A DNA stretch of 64,000 nucleotides from Marivibrio halodurans (GCF_017963645.1 NZ_JAGMWN010000002.1:62001-126000), one strand, 5' to 3'. Shown: positions 37,714 through 47,834, numbered from the stretch's first letter. Made by a program: numbers and translations. Notes: a model not told the origin generated them from the sequence alone.

Positions 37714-38275
37714 CCGTTCCTCGTTCCGATGCGTCGGGAATATCGGCTATCGACTCGAATGGCCGCGTCCCGGCTTTCCCGGGAGTATCGGCCGCCGTAT
37801 CTAGTGCCATGATATGGGCTACGCCAGTAGATTGACGAAAAAATGGCCAATACACCATGTCCCGCCGGAATACCGGCGCCAAGGGCGCTTCCCGATTGAT
37901 CCATGCCCGATTGATCCATGATCGTGACGCCCGCGTATGATTTCCATGATGCTGGATATCATCGAACATGAACGCCGGGAAACGCGTTTCCCCACAAGGC
38001 ATGCCCGGGAAATTTCCCGGGAAGAGCCCCGCGATTTTCAGGGCGATCACCAGGGGGACCGCTGCCGGCGCGCGACCTCCGGCGATCATTTCGCGCGCGA
38101 CCCCGATCCGATCCTTGCGGTCGAGCCTTGCACTTGTCGGACATGTGGGCAAGATCGGACCGAAGGGCGCGGAAAGCTGCCGGCCGGTCATGTCTGCGAT
38201 GTTCGCGAAGCGGATGCAGAGGGCACGTCGGTCGCGGCGCCGGCGCCATCGGGGAAGTGGGCGACGCGGGCGAGG
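37714..38275. other. Gene-free stretch: ECF sigma leader and palindrome
   Basis: This 562-bp gap holds the promoter candidate at 37912-37941 and the perfect 18-bp palindrome CCCGGGAAATTTCCCGGG at 38004-38021. It leaves a leader of more than 300 nt before the sigma gene. An open frame through the leader has no family features and is probably not translated. No clear promoter for ialB was found. Confidence 0.5.
37912..37941 (+). promoter_or_regulatory. Candidate ECF (RpoE/ChrR-type) promoter
   Basis: TGATCC (37912-37917), an 18-bp spacer and TATGAT (37936-37941). This resembles the TGATCC-N18-TA pattern known for Rhodobacter-type RpoE. A second TGATCC at 37897-37902 lies in a 15-bp-offset repeat. 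Faces the sigma gene at 38276, so autoregulation is likely. Confidence 0.55.
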
Positions 38276-38902
38276 ATGAAAACGACCGGCACCGGCAACG
38301 CCGAACAGGAAACCGAGAGGGCCGCGGCCGATCGCTCCGAGCCGGTCGAACCGGGGCCGGAGGAACACGCGGCGTGGATGCGCGCGGTCGCGCAGGAGCG
38401 CTCGAAGGTCGCCTTCGCCCGGCTGTTCGACCATTTCGCTCCCCGGATCAAGGCCTATCTGGTTCGCAGCGGCTCCGACATGGGGGCGGCGGAGGAACTC
38501 GTCCAGGAAGCGATGTTGATCGTGTGGCGGCGTGCGGAAAGCTTCGATCGCGCCCAGGCTTCCGTGGCCACTTGGATGTTCACCATCGCGCGGAACAAGC
38601 GGATCGACGCCTATCGCCGAATGAGCCGGCCGGAACTCGATCCGGACGATCCGGCGCTTGCCCCCCAGCCGGAGCCGATGCAGGACGATTCGGTGGGCGC
38701 GGACGAAACCGCCCAGGCGATTCGAACGGCGATCGCGGATCTTCCGGAGGAGCAGGCGGAGATGCTGCGCCTCGCCTTCTACGAGGACCTCGCGCATAGC
38801 GAAATCGCGGAAAAGACCGGCCTACCATTGGGGACGGTGAAGTCCCGTCTCCGGCTCGCCATCGGGAAGATGCGCGGGCTCGTGGATGATGATTTGAGGT
38901 GA
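38276..38902 (+). CDS. ECF sigma factor of the RpoE/ChrR type (ECF11-like)
   Basis: A 208-residue sigma-70-family factor. Region 2 contains LFDHFAPRIKAYLVRSG and ELVQEAMLIVWRRAESFD then WMFTIARNKRIDAYRR; region 4 has LPEEQAEMLRLAFYEDLAHS and TGLPLGTVKSRLRLAIGKMR. It is followed after 7 bp by a ChrR-type anti-sigma gene, the partner of singlet-oxygen-responsive RpoE in Rhodobacter. I start at the ATG at 38276 (MKTTGTGNAEQ); the frame stays open far upstream. Confidence 0.93.
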   Translation: MKTTGTGNAEQETERAAADRSEPVEPGPEEHAAWMRAVAQERSKVAFARLFDHFAPRIKAYLVRSGSDMGAAEELVQEAMLIVWRRAESFDRAQASVATWMFTIARNKRIDAYRRMSRPELDPDDPALAPQPEPMQDDSVGADETAQAIRTAIADLPEEQAEMLRLAFYEDLAHSEIAEKTGLPLGTVKSRLRLAIGKMRGLVDDDLR

Positions 38903-38909
38903 GTTGAGA

Positions 38910-39695
38910 ATGGCGGCGACACAGTCCGATAACCGGAAGTCCGCGAACGTCGATCGAGAGGCCCCCGGCGCGGCTCCCACCCATCACTTGAGCGAGGAAC
39001 TGCTCCTGGACTACGCGGCCGGCGTGACCGACGAGGCCGTCGGCGTGCTGATCGCGACGCATCTGACGCTCTGCCCGGTCTGCCGGGCGCGCGCGGATCA
39101 ACTCGATGCGCTCGGTGGCGTGATGATGGACAGGCTGACGCCCTCGCCGCTGAGCGAGGATGCGTTCGACCGGTTGATGGCGCGTCTCGACGCGGATGCG
39201 CCGGGCGATGACGCCCCGCTGCGTCACGACATCGATATGCGGGCGCCCGGTGGCGGACGCGATGGGCGGGGCGGTGACGATGATGCGCTCATGTCCGGGG
39301 GGGGCGCATCGGATGCCGTCCTGCCGCGCGTGTTGCAACGTTATGTCCCGGCGCGGGTCGAGGATATCGATTGGACACCGATCGGCCTCGGCGTGCGACG
39401 ATTCGACCTGTCCATCACGGGACGCTCCCGCGCGACCATGCTCTATGTGCCGGCCGGCCGGGCCGTGCCGCAGCACACGCATGAGGGCAATGAATATGTT
39501 CTCGTCCTGCAAGGGGCCTTCACGGATTGCTGCGGGCACTTCGGGCGCGGGGATGTCGGGATCGCCGATTCCGACCTCGATCACCGCCCGGTGGCGGAAC
39601 TCGGACAGGATTGCATCTGCCTCGCCGTTACGGACGGTCCGCTTCGGCTGACGGGGCTTCTCGGCCGGGCCTTCAACCGTTTCGTGAAATTCTGA
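38910..39695 (+). CDS. ChrR-type anti-sigma factor
   Basis: A 261-residue zinc anti-sigma factor. An N-terminal ZAS domain has LSEELLLDYAAG and HLTLCPVCRA (H-x3-C-x2-C). A C-terminal cupin follows, with zinc-type ligands in QHTHEGNEYVLVLQGAFTD and DLDHRP. In Rhodobacter ChrR, singlet oxygen frees the sigma factor through the cupin. I start at the ATG at 38910; an in-frame TTG is 2 codons upstream. Cotranscribed with the sigma gene. Confidence 0.93.
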   Translation: MAATQSDNRKSANVDREAPGAAPTHHLSEELLLDYAAGVTDEAVGVLIATHLTLCPVCRARADQLDALGGVMMDRLTPSPLSEDAFDRLMARLDADAPGDDAPLRHDIDMRAPGGGRDGRGGDDDALMSGGGASDAVLPRVLQRYVPARVEDIDWTPIGLGVRRFDLSITGRSRATMLYVPAGRAVPQHTHEGNEYVLVLQGAFTDCCGHFGRGDVGIADSDLDHRPVAELGQDCICLAVTDGPLRLTGLLGRAFNRFVKF

Positions 39696-40026
39696 GACGA
39701 CACGCGCCGGATGCCTGCCCGGCTGGCGCATGCGCGTCCTTCCGGTGCGGGAAGCCGGTGACGTGAATCTGTTGATCCCTCCCTTGCCAAGGGGTATTGA
39801 CCCCGGGTCGGTGTCGGATGCGGGGTGTGGCGCCCTTTGATCTGGCCAAGCGCGGGACGCGCCTTATACTCATTCGCACTTACGCGTTCGAAACGCCCTC
39901 ATGCGGCGAGGCGGCGCGGGTCCCGCGGCGTGAGCGTAGCCGAAGGCCGCCTAGCCGGAGTTCCAGGCCCCATGAGGCGGGCCGGTGGTGAATGAGGTCC
40001 GGTGGCGGGTGAAGGAGGAGGAAACC
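39696..40026. other. Gene-free stretch upstream of pckA with overlapping dyads
   Basis: About 330 bp. CCCTTG-C-CAAGGG at 39781-39793 overlaps GGGG-TATTGA-CCCC at 39791-39804, a possible operator. TATACT at 39865-39870 could be a -10 box, but no well-spaced -35 is seen. No gene recognised. Confidence 0.4.
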
Positions 40027-41640
<1,614 letters not shown>

Positions 41641-41668
41641 TCCGGGCCCGTGGGGCCGTGAAAAACGA

Positions 41669-41700
41669 AGGCGGCGGTCCCGGACGGGCCGCCGCCTTTC
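41669..41700 (+). terminator. Rho-independent terminator after pckA
   Basis: GGCGGCGG-type arm (about 41670-41677) pairs with CCGCCGCC (about 41689-41696), followed by TTTC. It lies about 30 bp after the pckA stop codon. Confidence 0.7.
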
Positions 41701-41720
41701 GGTTCCGGCCCGCACCTCCG

Positions 41721-41861
41721 GTCAGAATCCTGTGCTCTGGTCAGAACCCTGTGCTCTGGTCAGAACCCTGTGCTCTGGTCAGAACCCTGTGCTCTGGTCA
41801 GAACCCCGTGCTCTGGTTAGAACCCCGTGCTCTGGTTAGAATCCCGTGCTCTGGTCAGAAC
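41721..41861. repeat. 19-bp tandem repeat, seven copies plus partial
   Basis: Unit GTCAGAACCCTGTGCTCTG repeats from 41721 to 41853 in seven copies with few substitutions, then GTCAGAAC to 41861. The last partial unit overlaps the stop codon of the dehydrogenase gene (TCA at 41855-41857 on the plus strand). Copies differ only at a C/T step in two or three places. Confidence 0.95.
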
Positions 41862-42841
41862 ATTGTCTCGATCACGCGGTCGGGTGGGTTGTGGCCGTCG
41901 ACGAAGGTCTTGATGTTGATGATGACCTTCTCGCCCATGGCGACGCGCCCCTCGATCGTGGCGGAGCCCATATGGGGCAGCAGCACCGCGTTCTCGGCCT
42001 TGAGCAGCTTGGGGTTGATCTTCGGCTCGTTCTCGAAAACGTCGAGGCCGACGCCGCCGATCCGGCCCTGGGTCAGGGCCTTGACCAGCGCGTCCTCGTC
42101 GATCACCTCGCCGCGGCTGGTGTTCACCACATAGGCATGCGGCTTCATCAGCGCCAGCCGCCGGCCGTTCAGCAGGTGAAAGGTGGCCGGCGTGTGCGGA
42201 CAATTGACCGAGATGATGTCCATATGCGCGATCATCTGGTCGAGCGAGGACCAGTAGGTCGCCTCCAGCGCCTCCTCCGTTTCCGGAGCGACGCGGTTGC
42301 GGTTATGGTAATGGATGGAGACACCGAAGCCCCGCGCGCGCCGGGCCACCGCCGTGCCGATCCGGCCCATGCCGATGATGCCGAGCCGCTTGCCCCAGAT
42401 GCGGTGGCCGAGCATGCCGGTCGGGCTCCATCCCGTCCATGCGCCGGACCGGACCAGCCGTTCCCCCTCCACCAGCCGGCGTGGCACCGCGAGCAGCAGC
42501 GCCATGGTCATGTCGGCCGTGTCCTCGGTCAGGACATCGGGGGTGTTGGTCACCATGATTCCGCGCTTCTTGGCGGACGGGAAGTCGATATGGTCGACGC
42601 CCGTGCCGAAGGACGCGATCAATTTCAATCGTTCGCCGGCCGCCGCGATCACATCGCGGTCGATCCGGTCGGTGACCGTCGGGACAAGGACGTCGGTCTC
42701 CGCGGCCGCCGCGATCAGCTCGTCCTTGCTCATCGCGCGGTCGTCGAGATTGAGCGCGCAATCGAATAGCTCCATCATCCGTGTCTCGATGATGTCGGGC
42801 AGCTTGCGGGTGACCAGAACCTTGGGTTTCCTGTAACTCAT
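41855..42841 (-). CDS. D-2-hydroxyacid dehydrogenase (glyoxylate/hydroxypyruvate reductase-like)
   Basis: NAD(P)-dependent reductase of 328 residues. The Rossmann motif is IIGMGRIGTAVARRA. Catalytic Arg is in NTSRGEVIDE, Glu in FENEPKINP and His in LPHMGSATIEG. It looks like the GyaR/GhrB group rather than SerA, as it lacks the C-terminal regulatory domains. Its stop lies in a 19-bp tandem repeat. Its neighbour at 43084 is divergent. Confidence 0.9.
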   Translation of the reverse strand: MSYRKPKVLVTRKLPDIIETRMMELFDCALNLDDRAMSKDELIAAAAETDVLVPTVTDRIDRDVIAAAGERLKLIASFGTGVDHIDFPSAKKRGIMVTNTPDVLTEDTADMTMALLLAVPRRLVEGERLVRSGAWTGWSPTGMLGHRIWGKRLGIIGMGRIGTAVARRARGFGVSIHYHNRNRVAPETEEALEATYWSSLDQMIAHMDIISVNCPHTPATFHLLNGRRLALMKPHAYVVNTSRGEVIDEDALVKALTQGRIGGVGLDVFENEPKINPKLLKAENAVLLPHMGSATIEGRVAMGEKVIINIKTFVDGHNPPDRVIETMF

Positions 42842-43083
42842 CGCCTCGTCGCTTTTTCCTCCGGGCGCGCTCCATGCGGGTCCCCCCGAGGGAACCGCGA
42901 GAAACCCGGGCTCACCGCTTGTGGAAGCGCGCGATTCGGGCCATTTTCCCAGAATGCGGCCGGGTGTCCGATCGCGCGCACGCGCCCGTTATAGGCGTTC
43001 AGGTACGCGCGAGCCAGAGGCAACCGACGGGTCGCTTGCCGCTTTCATGGCGGGTGGATCGATCGAAAGAGGGTTAACAGCCG

Positions 43084-43734
43084 ATGCGCGCCTCCGACTG
43101 GCGCCCGGCCGATCGCGACCGGGCCGAGGCATGGATGGACCGCACGCCGGGCGTGATGCCGGCCCGCCGTCGCCTGACGGCGGTCGTCTTCATGCTGGTT
43201 TTCCTGGCGGGCGGGGCGATCGGGCTCGTCTGGCTTCCGGGAGTGATCGGGCCGGGGGCGGCGGTCGCTCAGAACGCGACGCAAGACACCGGCGCCGGCA
43301 GCGATGCGAATGCGGCTGGGGCGCCGGGGGGGGCGGCGCGGCGCATGGTTTCGCTCGATTCCAGCGAGGTGAATGTTCGCACCGGCCCCGGTATCCGCTT
43401 TCCCGTGAAGTGGGTCTTCAAGCGCCGCTTCATGCCGCTGGAGGTGCTGGCGGAATACGAGACCTGGCGCAAGATTCGCGATTGGGAGGGTGCCGAGGGC
43501 TGGGTCCACCGGGCCATGCTCTCCGCCCGGCCGACGGTGCTGGTCATCAAGCCCGAGGTCACCATGCGCCGCGCGCCGGAGGAAACGGCGCCGGCCGTAG
43601 CCCGTCTCGCCGACGGGATGGTCGGCCGCCTCATCGGGTGCGGCGAGCAGGGCTGGTGCCAAATCGACGCCGCGGGCTATGAGGGCTGGGTCCGGCGCGA
43701 GGGGCTGTGGGGGGCGCTCTCCGGCAGCGGGTGA
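43084..43734 (+). CDS. Secreted SH3-domain protein
   Basis: A 216-residue protein with one N-terminal hydrophobic segment (LTAVVFMLVFLAGGAIGLVW) and two bacterial SH3-like repeats. The first is in SSEVNVRTGPGIRFPVKWVF with WRKIRDWEGAEGWVH; the second is in EVTMRRAPEETAP with GWCQIDAAGYEGWV. Probably a periplasmic cell-wall-binding protein. It commonly sits beside the 2-hydroxyacid dehydrogenase in alphaproteobacteria. Confidence 0.85.
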   Translation: MRASDWRPADRDRAEAWMDRTPGVMPARRRLTAVVFMLVFLAGGAIGLVWLPGVIGPGAAVAQNATQDTGAGSDANAAGAPGGAARRMVSLDSSEVNVRTGPGIRFPVKWVFKRRFMPLEVLAEYETWRKIRDWEGAEGWVHRAMLSARPTVLVIKPEVTMRRAPEETAPAVARLADGMVGRLIGCGEQGWCQIDAAGYEGWVRREGLWGALSGSG

Positions 43735-43800
43735 GGGGGCGTTCCCCCGCACCCGGATACGCATGGGGTTCGCCGCTTTATCTCCCGCGCATTTGCGCTT

Positions 43801-44991
43801 ATGACGGACGGCATGTCCGAAGGCCCCCTTTTCCAATATCGCCAGTTGCGCCGGGATGGCGCGATCAAGGCGGATTCCGTCCAGGAACTCGCGGCCGAGA
43901 AGCTGCAGAGCCTGCATAACGCGCTCAAGGGCTATCGCCCGGAGAAGGGCGGCGGCGGGCTGAAGGCCCGGCTCGGCCTTGCCCGCCGGCGGCAGGAGCC
44001 GCCGCAAGGCCTCTATCTCTATGGCGGGGTCGGGCGCGGCAAGTCGATGCTGATGGACCTCTTCTTCGAGGAGGCCCCGGTCGAGCGCAAGCGGCGCACC
44101 CATTTCCACGAATTCATGCTGGAGGTGCACAACGCCCTTCATGCGCGGCGCAAGGCGGGCGGCGGCAAATCCGACGACCCCCTGCCCAAGATCGCCGCCG
44201 AGGTGGCGAAGGAGACATGGCTGCTCTGCTTCGACGAATTCTTCGTCACCGACATCGCGGACGCGATGATCCTGGCCCGTCTGTTCGGGGCGCTGTTCGA
44301 CGAGGGGGTGGTCGTGGTCGCGACCTCCAACTGGCCGCCGGACGAGCTCTATAAGGACGGCTTGCAGCGGGAGCGCTTCCTGCCCTTTATCGATATCCTG
44401 AAGGAACGGCTGGATCTCCTTCACCTCTCCTCCGAGACCGACTACCGGATGCTGCGCCTCAAGGCGATCAAGACCTATTGGGCGCCGCTCGGCGCGGCCG
44501 CGTCCAAGGCACTGGCGAAGGCCTTCGCCGATCTGACCGACGGCGCCCGGGCCGAGCCCGAGACGGTCGAGGTACGCGGTCGCACGGTGGCCGTCGCCAA
44601 GGCCGCGCGTGGCGTGGCGTTGGTCGATTTCCACGAGCTGTGCCAGAAGCCGCGCGGGGCGGAGGATTATCTGGGCCTCGCGCGGGCCTATCACACCATC
44701 GTCCTCGATGGCGTGCCGCGGCTGTCGGCCGATCGGCGCAACGAGGCCAAGCGCTTCATGACGCTGATCGACGCGCTCTATGAGCACCGCTGCAATCTGA
44801 TCATGGCCGCCGACGCGGACCCGCCCGACCTCTATCGCGAGGGCACGCATGCCTTCGAGTTCGAACGCACCGTCTCCCGCCTCAACGAGATGCAATCGGC
44901 GGAATACCGCGACCTCCCCCATCGCGACGCCCCGGCACCGGGAGAGGACGCCGAAGCCGAACCGGAATCCAGGAATGAAAGCGCGGAATAG
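43801..44991 (+). CDS. zapE: Cell division protein ZapE (AFG1-like ATPase)
   Basis: P-loop ATPase of 396 residues. The Walker A motif is YGGVGRGKSMLMD and Walker B is in LLCFDEFFVTDIADAMI; the stretch VVVATSNWPPDELYKDGLQR is characteristic of the family. ZapE destabilises FtsZ rings under stress. A short acidic C-terminal tail is present. Confidence 0.93.
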   Translation: MTDGMSEGPLFQYRQLRRDGAIKADSVQELAAEKLQSLHNALKGYRPEKGGGGLKARLGLARRRQEPPQGLYLYGGVGRGKSMLMDLFFEEAPVERKRRTHFHEFMLEVHNALHARRKAGGGKSDDPLPKIAAEVAKETWLLCFDEFFVTDIADAMILARLFGALFDEGVVVVATSNWPPDELYKDGLQRERFLPFIDILKERLDLLHLSSETDYRMLRLKAIKTYWAPLGAAASKALAKAFADLTDGARAEPETVEVRGRTVAVAKAARGVALVDFHELCQKPRGAEDYLGLARAYHTIVLDGVPRLSADRRNEAKRFMTLIDALYEHRCNLIMAADADPPDLYREGTHAFEFERTVSRLNEMQSAEYRDLPHRDAPAPGEDAEAEPESRNESAE

Positions 44992-45033
44992 CGGTTGAAC
45001 CGACGCCCGCGCCGTCCTAATAACGGCACCGAG

Positions 45034-45120
45034 GCCCCTGTGGCGGAACCGGTAGACGCGGCAGACTCAAAATCTGTTTCCCGTAAGGGAGTGGGAGTTC
45101 GAGTCTCCCCGGGGGCACCA
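45034..45120 (+). tRNA. tRNA-Leu (anticodon CAA)
   Basis: An 87-nt class II tRNA with encoded CCA. The anticodon loop CTCAAAA gives CAA, reading TTG. Acceptor GCCCCTG pairs with CGGGGGC, and the long variable arm is TTCCCGTAAGGGA-like. ACTGG-CGCT-CCAGT with TTTGG downstream (about 45136-45150) may be a weak terminator. Confidence 0.96.
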
Positions 45121-45300
45121 TTTCTCCTGACGTCGAACTGGCGCTCCAGTTTTGGTTCGACATCCCTTCGGGATGGGGCACCACCTTCTCGTTCTGATCC
45201 AGGTCTTTTCCTCCTCTCCCGAATCCGGGAGCGTGCGCAGTCGTGGTCCGGGGAAGCTGGATGCCGCCTCCGGGCGCGGTTGCCGTGAGAGGAGGGAATA

Positions 45301-45531
45301 TTGCGCAAGGCACTCAAGATCCTGGTTAAGGATTTCGGTTGGATTCACCTGTCGCTAGGCCTGGGCGGCAATCTCGCCTTCTTCGTCGGCAGCGTCTTTT
45401 TCCTGCCCTCGCTGGAAGCGTTCAAGTTGGCTGGAATCTGGCTCTTCATCATCGGTTCCTTCTTCATGTTGATCGGGGCGCTGGGCGAGTTGCTGGTGCG
45501 GCTCTGGCGCGAGGAGGACGAGGGAGAATGA
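45301..45531 (+). CDS. YrhK-domain small membrane protein
   Basis: A 76-residue membrane protein with two hydrophobic hairpin segments (GGNLAFFVGSVFFLPSL and AGIWLFIIGSFFMLIGALGE), the YrhK domain. I start at TTG 45301, because AGGAGG lies just upstream and no ATG fits the frame. An N-terminal amphipathic stretch RKALKILVKDFG precedes the first helix. Function unknown. Confidence 0.75.
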   Translation: MRKALKILVKDFGWIHLSLGLGGNLAFFVGSVFFLPSLEAFKLAGIWLFIIGSFFMLIGALGELLVRLWREEDEGE

Positions 45532-45649
45532 CCCTGCCGTCCGAGGCCGCTTACATTGTCCCGCACCGCGTTCCTTTTCCGGCATGCCGATTGCCGTGCC
45601 ATGGCACGGCTGCGGGCATTGGGAGGGGCGCGGCGGGAGAGGCGCGGCC

Positions 45650-46302
45650 ATGGATGCGATGTTGGGCACCGATATCTTTACCGATCCGGTCATGAGGCCG
45701 CGCCTGAAGGCGCTCTATAACAAGCATTATGACGTGTCCATGCCCGCATCGATGCCATGGAGGCGCGCGGCGGCGCGCCACGCGCGATGACGGCGCGCAC
45801 ATTAAGCGCGGCGCGATATCGGGCGGGGATTCCGGATTTCGATTCCCGGCTCGATATACAGGCGCGGGTCTCCCCCATCGCCATGTCGGGAGCCACGGGC
45901 GACGCGATCGAGCGCGCGGAGCAGCGGATCGCGCATCTGATGGCGACCGATCCCGACCCCCGTCGAGCGTGCATTCGGTCTTTTCCGGCGGTGGTCGGAT
46001 GATGGGCTATGTCCGGGTGGACGGCACGCTGGTGACCGATGAAAGGGGCGCGCGGGAACTTGCCCGGTATTACGACGGTCTTTCGGTCAAGATCTATGAC
46101 ACGACCCCATGCCGAGCCGCCGCGCCTTCGCCGAGACGTGGTATCCCGGCCACGATGTCGGCGCGCATCATGCCGAGGCCTCGCTGGAGGCCAAGCAGGA
46201 TATGGAAAGCGCGCGCGCCATCGCGCGCAGCAGGAACGCCTCGCCGAGATGCGCGATTTCCTGTTGGGCCGGATGGAGACCGCGCGGAGCGCCGCCGGGT
46301 GA
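45650..46302 (+). pseudogene. Decayed gene with several frameshifts
   Basis: A protein of about 217 residues can be stitched only by changing frame about four times: MDAMLGTDIFTDPVMRPRLK, then TLSAARYRAGIPDFDSRLDI, then MMGYVRVDGTLVTDERGARE, then MPSRRAFAETWYPGHDVGAH, then AQQERLAEMRDFLLGRMETA before the stop at 46302. Shifts fall near 45750, 45965, 46105 and 46230. No family recognised. All other genes in the window are intact, so decay is likelier than sequencing error. An 18-bp palindrome GCCGTGCCATGGCACGGC lies just before it at 45593-45610. Confidence 0.65.
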
Positions 46303-46330
46303 CCTGTCCGGCGCGCCGCCTGGGCGGCGA

Positions 46331-47014
46331 TTATTCGCCGGGAAAGGCGACCGTCACGATATTGCGTGCGATGCGGTTCGCGTCCCAGCGCGCGGGCGTG
46401 TCCGGCATCGGTGCCTCTGGGTCGGTGATGACGATCCCGTCGCCCGGCTCATCCAACGCGATGCTGCCGCCGGCCGTCTCGATCGACACCAACCCGTCGT
46501 CGAGCAGCACGACCGAGAGCGCGCGCCCATCCTGATAGCCCCAGAAGTCCGTGCCGCGAATGCCGATCGTCGCGATCGGGGTTTCCACCCGCATGCTTCC
46601 CTGCTTGCCGAGCGCGCCGGAAACCATGCGGAAGGCGCCGTGCATGACCGTCAGCGTGGCCGCGCCGACGCCGGTGTCGGGATCGTAGATCAGGCTGTCC
46701 AGACTGACCACCGCCGCTTCGCCCAGCGTCAGCACAGACCCGTCATCGAGCCGGATCGAGGCGCGGCCGGATGGGTCGGTACGCAGGCGTTCACCGGCGT
46801 GGACGGGTGCCTCGGCTTCCAGGTCCCGGCGCTCCGTCAACGTCTCCGCCCGGACAGCGGGGTGCAGCCGCGCGACCGTTCCGATGGCCGTGTCCTCCGC
46901 CGCCGCCCGCGGCAATGCCGGAAGGCAGGTCCCGATCAAAAGGGCGGCGGTCAGGCAGATGGCGCGCGGAAGCGCCGCGCGCGCCGCCGTCATTCGATTG
47001 CAGAATGCCCTCAT
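46331..47014 (-). CDS. FecR-domain secreted protein
   Basis: A 227-residue protein with a signal peptide (ALPRAICLTAALLIGTCLPA). The FecR domain is seen in GERLRTDPSGRASIRLDDGS and VETPIATIGIRGTDFWGY. No sigma factor is adjacent and it has no N-terminal anti-sigma helix, so it is a stand-alone periplasmic FecR protein, not an iron-transport regulator. I start at the ATG at 47014; the frame extends 29 codons further. Divergent from the riboswitch-controlled gene. Confidence 0.87.
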   Translation of the reverse strand: MRAFCNRMTAARAALPRAICLTAALLIGTCLPALPRAAAEDTAIGTVARLHPAVRAETLTERRDLEAEAPVHAGERLRTDPSGRASIRLDDGSVLTLGEAAVVSLDSLIYDPDTGVGAATLTVMHGAFRMVSGALGKQGSMRVETPIATIGIRGTDFWGYQDGRALSVVLLDDGLVSIETAGGSIALDEPGDGIVITDPEAPMPDTPARWDANRIARNIVTVAFPGE

Positions 47015-47342
47015 CGCGGAAATCCCCCCATAAAACGCTTGTCGATAAAACGTCCGAAAGACCGAAAATATCGCCCCACGGCGCCACATGCCCCCGGGCA
47101 TGCCCGCCGGTCAAGCGCCGATCGCGTTCGTGACCATGCTGTGACGCCAATCACTGACGCGCGGTACCCGGTTCCTGTTGACTGGTGGTATCGAGGCGAG
47201 GGCTGGCGCCCTCGACCCGAAAGGGCAAACCGCCGGAAACGGCGGGACGCAAAGTGACCGGCCTTAGGCCGGGCGCCCCGAAAAGAGGGGGAGGGCCCGG
47301 CGATGGCGGCGGCACTGCCGAAGGAAGAGGACGACCGCCGCG
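47015..47342. other. Gene-free stretch holding a GEMM-like riboswitch
   Basis: This 328-bp gap between divergent genes contains a hairpin CGAGGGC-TGG-type at about 47192-47214, the riboswitch-like element that follows, and a GC-rich leader before 47343. TTGACT at 47178-47183 could be a -35 box, but no matching -10 is clear. Confidence 0.5.
47213..47280 (+). promoter_or_regulatory. GEMM-like cyclic di-GMP-I riboswitch
   Basis: GGGCAAACC (47223-47231) precedes a stem CCGCCG-GAAA-CGGCGG with a GNRA loop, then GGGACGCAAAG (about 47243-47253) and the hairpin CCGGCC-TTA-GGCCGG. These conserved strings and their order are those of the class I c-di-GMP riboswitch, as in Vc2. The second stem is short and lacks an obvious tetraloop receptor. 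It lies about 65 bp before the ATG at 47343. GC-rich pairing downstream may be the expression platform. Confidence 0.65.
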
Positions 47343-47834
47343 ATGCGCGCCGAATATATCATCGCCGCCACCTTGATGGGTGCCGCGTTGGCCGTGCCGG
47401 CGGTCCTGGTGGGCGTGATGGGGGATGTGATTCCCGGCCTCTCCCTTGAGGGGCGCGCGCGCGGTAATGGCGAGGCCCCGGCCCTCACGCTTACCATTCC
47501 GCCGGTCATGGTTCCCGATGCGCGCGGTGTTCGGGGGGGCGCGCCCCGTACCGTGGTGGTGGAACTGGATCTGCGCGGCCGCGATGCGGCCGACCGCGTT
47601 TGCAAGGCACATCCCCGTCTGGCCGATCGGATTCTGGAGCATATGCAGGATGACGGGCGGGGGCCGACCGGCCCGCGTGGTAACGATACGCGCCTTGCCT
47701 GGTTGCTCGACCGGACGCTCGGGGCGGTCGAGATCGAACGCGCCGCGGTTGTCGAGAGCGATGACAAGCGCCCGCGCACCTATGACCGGCCGCTCTATCG
47801 CTGCAATCAGGGCAGCGCTTGGCCAATGCCGTAG
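47343..47834 (+). CDS. Small membrane-anchored protein, possible riboswitch target
   Basis: A 163-residue protein with one N-terminal hydrophobic segment (YIIAATLMGAALAVPAVLVG), then TVVVELDLRGRDAADRVCKA and RLADRILEHMQDDGRG. The layout (membrane anchor plus a VVELDL and later HPRLADRIL pattern) loosely recalls FliL-type proteins, but I cannot confirm the family. It follows the riboswitch-like element, suggesting a c-di-GMP-related role (inference). Intact frame. Confidence 0.65.
   Translation: MRAEYIIAATLMGAALAVPAVLVGVMGDVIPGLSLEGRARGNGEAPALTLTIPPVMVPDARGVRGGAPRTVVVELDLRGRDAADRVCKAHPRLADRILEHMQDDGRGPTGPRGNDTRLAWLLDRTLGAVEIERAAVVESDDKRPRTYDRPLYRCNQGSAWPMP

Noticed and set aside
39773-39800. 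TGATCC word upstream of pckA as a further ECF promoter
   Set aside because: The nearest TA-containing -10 is at 16, not 18, bases, and no other support was found.
41721-41861. Possible CRISPR array
   Set aside because: Direct 19-bp tandem units with no spacers; not a CRISPR.
43045-44922. A 625-codon minus-strand open frame over the SH3 and zapE genes
   Set aside because: It spans two well-supported genes and shows no recognisable domain.
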